This document shows, in pieces, positions 5,578-6,749 of a stretch of 6,749 bases of DNA (positions within the stretch are counted from its first letter, which is position 1; every line of letters begins with the position of its first letter). Origin of the DNA: an uncultured Alphaproteobacteria bacterium. GTDB lineage: Bacteria > Pseudomonadota > Alphaproteobacteria > Minwuiales > Minwuiaceae. The DNA is taken from positions 1 to 6,749 of the forward strand of contig CAJYBQ010000183.1 in the NCBI GenBank assembly GCA_913064755.1. Direction: 5' to 3'. The notes under the pieces are model-generated. The model was not told the DNA's origin. It saw only the letters and a program-made list of their open reading frames with translations, and made no database searches. The position numbers were made by a program, and so were the translations under genes.

Positions 5578-6749
5578 ATGGCCAGGGCTTGGCAAACACA
5601 GGTCGCCGTGGCGGCACTGATGGTGCTGCACGGCGGCACCGCGGTAGCGCAACAGGCGGCATCGAACTCGGCATCGAACACTGCGGAACAACAGCAGGAA
5701 CTGCAGCAATCCGACGGCCAACAATCCGACGGTCAGCAGTCCGGACCGCCGCAGCGGCTGGCGCCGATCTCCGTCACCGCCACCCGCACCCCGATCGAGG
5801 CTGCGGACTACCCCGGCATGGTGACGGTGATGGACCAGGAACGGATCGATCTGCGCCAGGCATCATCCCCTGATGATCTTCTGAACTACATCCCCAATGT
5901 CGAGTTCACCGGCGGTCCCCGTCGCACGGGTGAAACGCCGAGTATTCGTGGTCTTTCCGGCAGTGACCTCGTCATCCTGATCGATGGTGCGCGCCAGAAC
6001 CTGAATGCCGCGCATGATGGCCGGTTCTTCATCGACCCGTCCATGTTGCGCGAGGTGGAGGTCCTGCGTGGGCCTGCGTCCGCCCTCTACGGTTCCGGCG
6101 GCACCGGTGGCGTCATCGCCTTCCGTACCCTCGACGCCGCCGACGTCCTGCAGGGCGACGAGACCTACGCCCTGCGGTTCTCCACCGGTTACCAGACCGT
6201 GGATCGCGAGGAACTGGTCAGCATGGCCGGCTTTGCCCGGCCCATCGACGAGCTGGATATCGCCGCCAGCGTGACCTACCGCGATCCGGGTTCCATCAAG
6301 CTCGGCGACGGCAGCGAACTGACGCGATCGGACGATGACATCCTGTCCGGCCTGTTCAAGACAACCTGGGACGCGGGCAGGGGGCACGAGGTCGAGTTCT
6401 CCTTCCTCACCTTCCGAAATGATGCGCTGGAACCGAATGTCGGGCAGGGCGGTGACGAGGATGACGTGGTCGACAAGGACATCGACAGCGACGCCGCGCG
6501 GCGGCGATGGGGCTACGGCGAGTCGGGCAACCCGCGGGGCGATCTCGATACCCAGGTCTATTTCTCCCGCTCCGTCATGGACGAGACCCGCCTCGACGGC
6601 AACGGCGCGGGCGCGCAGGGCGACAACCTCGTCCGCGAGGTGAACACGGTCGGGTTCCGGGCCGACAACCGGTCCAGGGTGGACTGGCTCGGGCATGACC
6701 GGACGACGCTGGTCTATGGTCTCGAGGGCTACCAGGACATCCAGGATGG
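5578..6749 (+). CDS. TonB-dependent haem/haemoglobin-type outer-membrane receptor, N-terminal 390 residues, cut by the window end
   Basis: An outer-membrane gated porin that would import haem using TonB-ExbBD energy. The single frame is open from ATG 5578 to the right edge. Features in order: a signal peptide (about 1-24, hydrophobic VAVAALMVL, cleavage after TAVA); a Gln-rich linker with QQSDG repeats (about 38-56); a TonB box, ISVTATR (64-70); and a plug domain with DLLNYIPNVEF, SIRGLSGSDLVILIDGARQN, then EVEVLRGPASALYGSGGTGGVIAFRT. These are the hallmarks of the haem/haemoglobin receptor branch (HmuR/HemR/ShmR-like). H146, in NAAHDGRFF of the plug, is at the place of the plug haem-ligand candidate in that branch. 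The first barrel strands follow, with an acidic loop (about residues 292-305). The FRAP and NPDL motifs with the second His should lie past the window end, so haem specificity is inferred from the plug and from the hemP and haem-monooxygenase neighbours. About half of the usual 700-aa protein is present. Confidence 0.9.
   Translation, partial: MARAWQTQVAVAALMVLHGGTAVAQQAASNSASNTAEQQQELQQSDGQQSDGQQSGPPQRLAPISVTATRTPIEAADYPGMVTVMDQERIDLRQASSPDDLLNYIPNVEFTGGPRRTGETPSIRGLSGSDLVILIDGARQNLNAAHDGRFFIDPSMLREVEVLRGPASALYGSGGTGGVIAFRTLDAADVLQGDETYALRFSTGYQTVDREELVSMAGFARPIDELDIAASVTYRDPGSIKLGDGSELTRSDDDILSGLFKTTWDAGRGHEVEFSFLTFRNDALEPNVGQGGDEDDVVDKDIDSDAARRRWGYGESGNPRGDLDTQVYFSRSVMDETRLDGNGAGAQGDNLVREVNTVGFRADNRSRVDWLGHDRTTLVYGLEGYQDIQD
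5704..5745 (+). repeat. 15-bp tandem repeat coding for QQSDG in the receptor linker
   Basis: Two 15-bp units (5704-5718 and 5719-5733) differ at two positions (CAGCAATCCGACGGC and CAACAATCCGACGGT) and are followed by a partial third unit (5734-5745) ending in QQSG. The repeat is in frame, so gain or loss of a unit would change the linker length between the signal peptide and the TonB box without disrupting the protein. Confidence 0.8.

Noticed and set aside
5863..6696. Minus-strand ORF of 277 codons opposite the TonB receptor
   Set aside because: It is the antisense shadow of a receptor frame that has a signal peptide, TonB box and plug motifs.

Overview
The window looks like about 6.4 kb of a GC-rich alphaproteobacterial chromosome joined, at about position 281-300, to a short segment of a different character. 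The GC-rich codon use, a HemP/HmuP-type hemin uptake protein, an IsdG-type haem monooxygenase of the kind found in rhizobial and related haem loci, and Fur-like operators together suggest an alphaproteobacterium. The genus cannot be told.

Layout. (1) Bases 1-281 have lower GC and encode, in one open frame, part of a protein with three N-glycosylation sequons and four cysteines. It looks like secreted eukaryotic protein and not like its neighbours. (2) At about 281-300 the frame and composition change to the C-terminal third of a fumarylacetoacetate hydrolase (FAH) family enzyme, ending at 548. (3) An SLC13/DASS permease with two RCK_C (TrkA_C) domains lies on the minus strand (2360-576), convergent with the FAH fragment. 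(4) A ChrR-like cupin (2655-3083) is followed after 14 nt by a DJ-1/PfpI gene (3098-3697) with an in-frame TGA at codon 49, apparently a recent nonsense pseudogene. (5) From about 3820 on the window reads as an iron/haem-acquisition locus: two Fur-like boxes, an unrecognised 301-aa protein (3912-4817), a third Fur-like box overlapping a good promoter, an IsdG-type haem monooxygenase (4950-5258), hemP (5263-5442), a strong hairpin, and a TonB-dependent haem/haemoglobin-type receptor (5578 to the end, incomplete).

How the genes fit together. The receptor would take up haem through the outer membrane, the monooxygenase would open the porphyrin ring and release iron, and HemP would act as the small regulator needed for receptor expression. 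Low iron would relieve Fur-type repression at the boxes. The 301-aa protein has its own pair of boxes and sits at the head of the locus, so it is the best candidate here for an undescribed component of iron or haem handling. The permease and the cupin/DJ-1 pair have no evident tie to iron.
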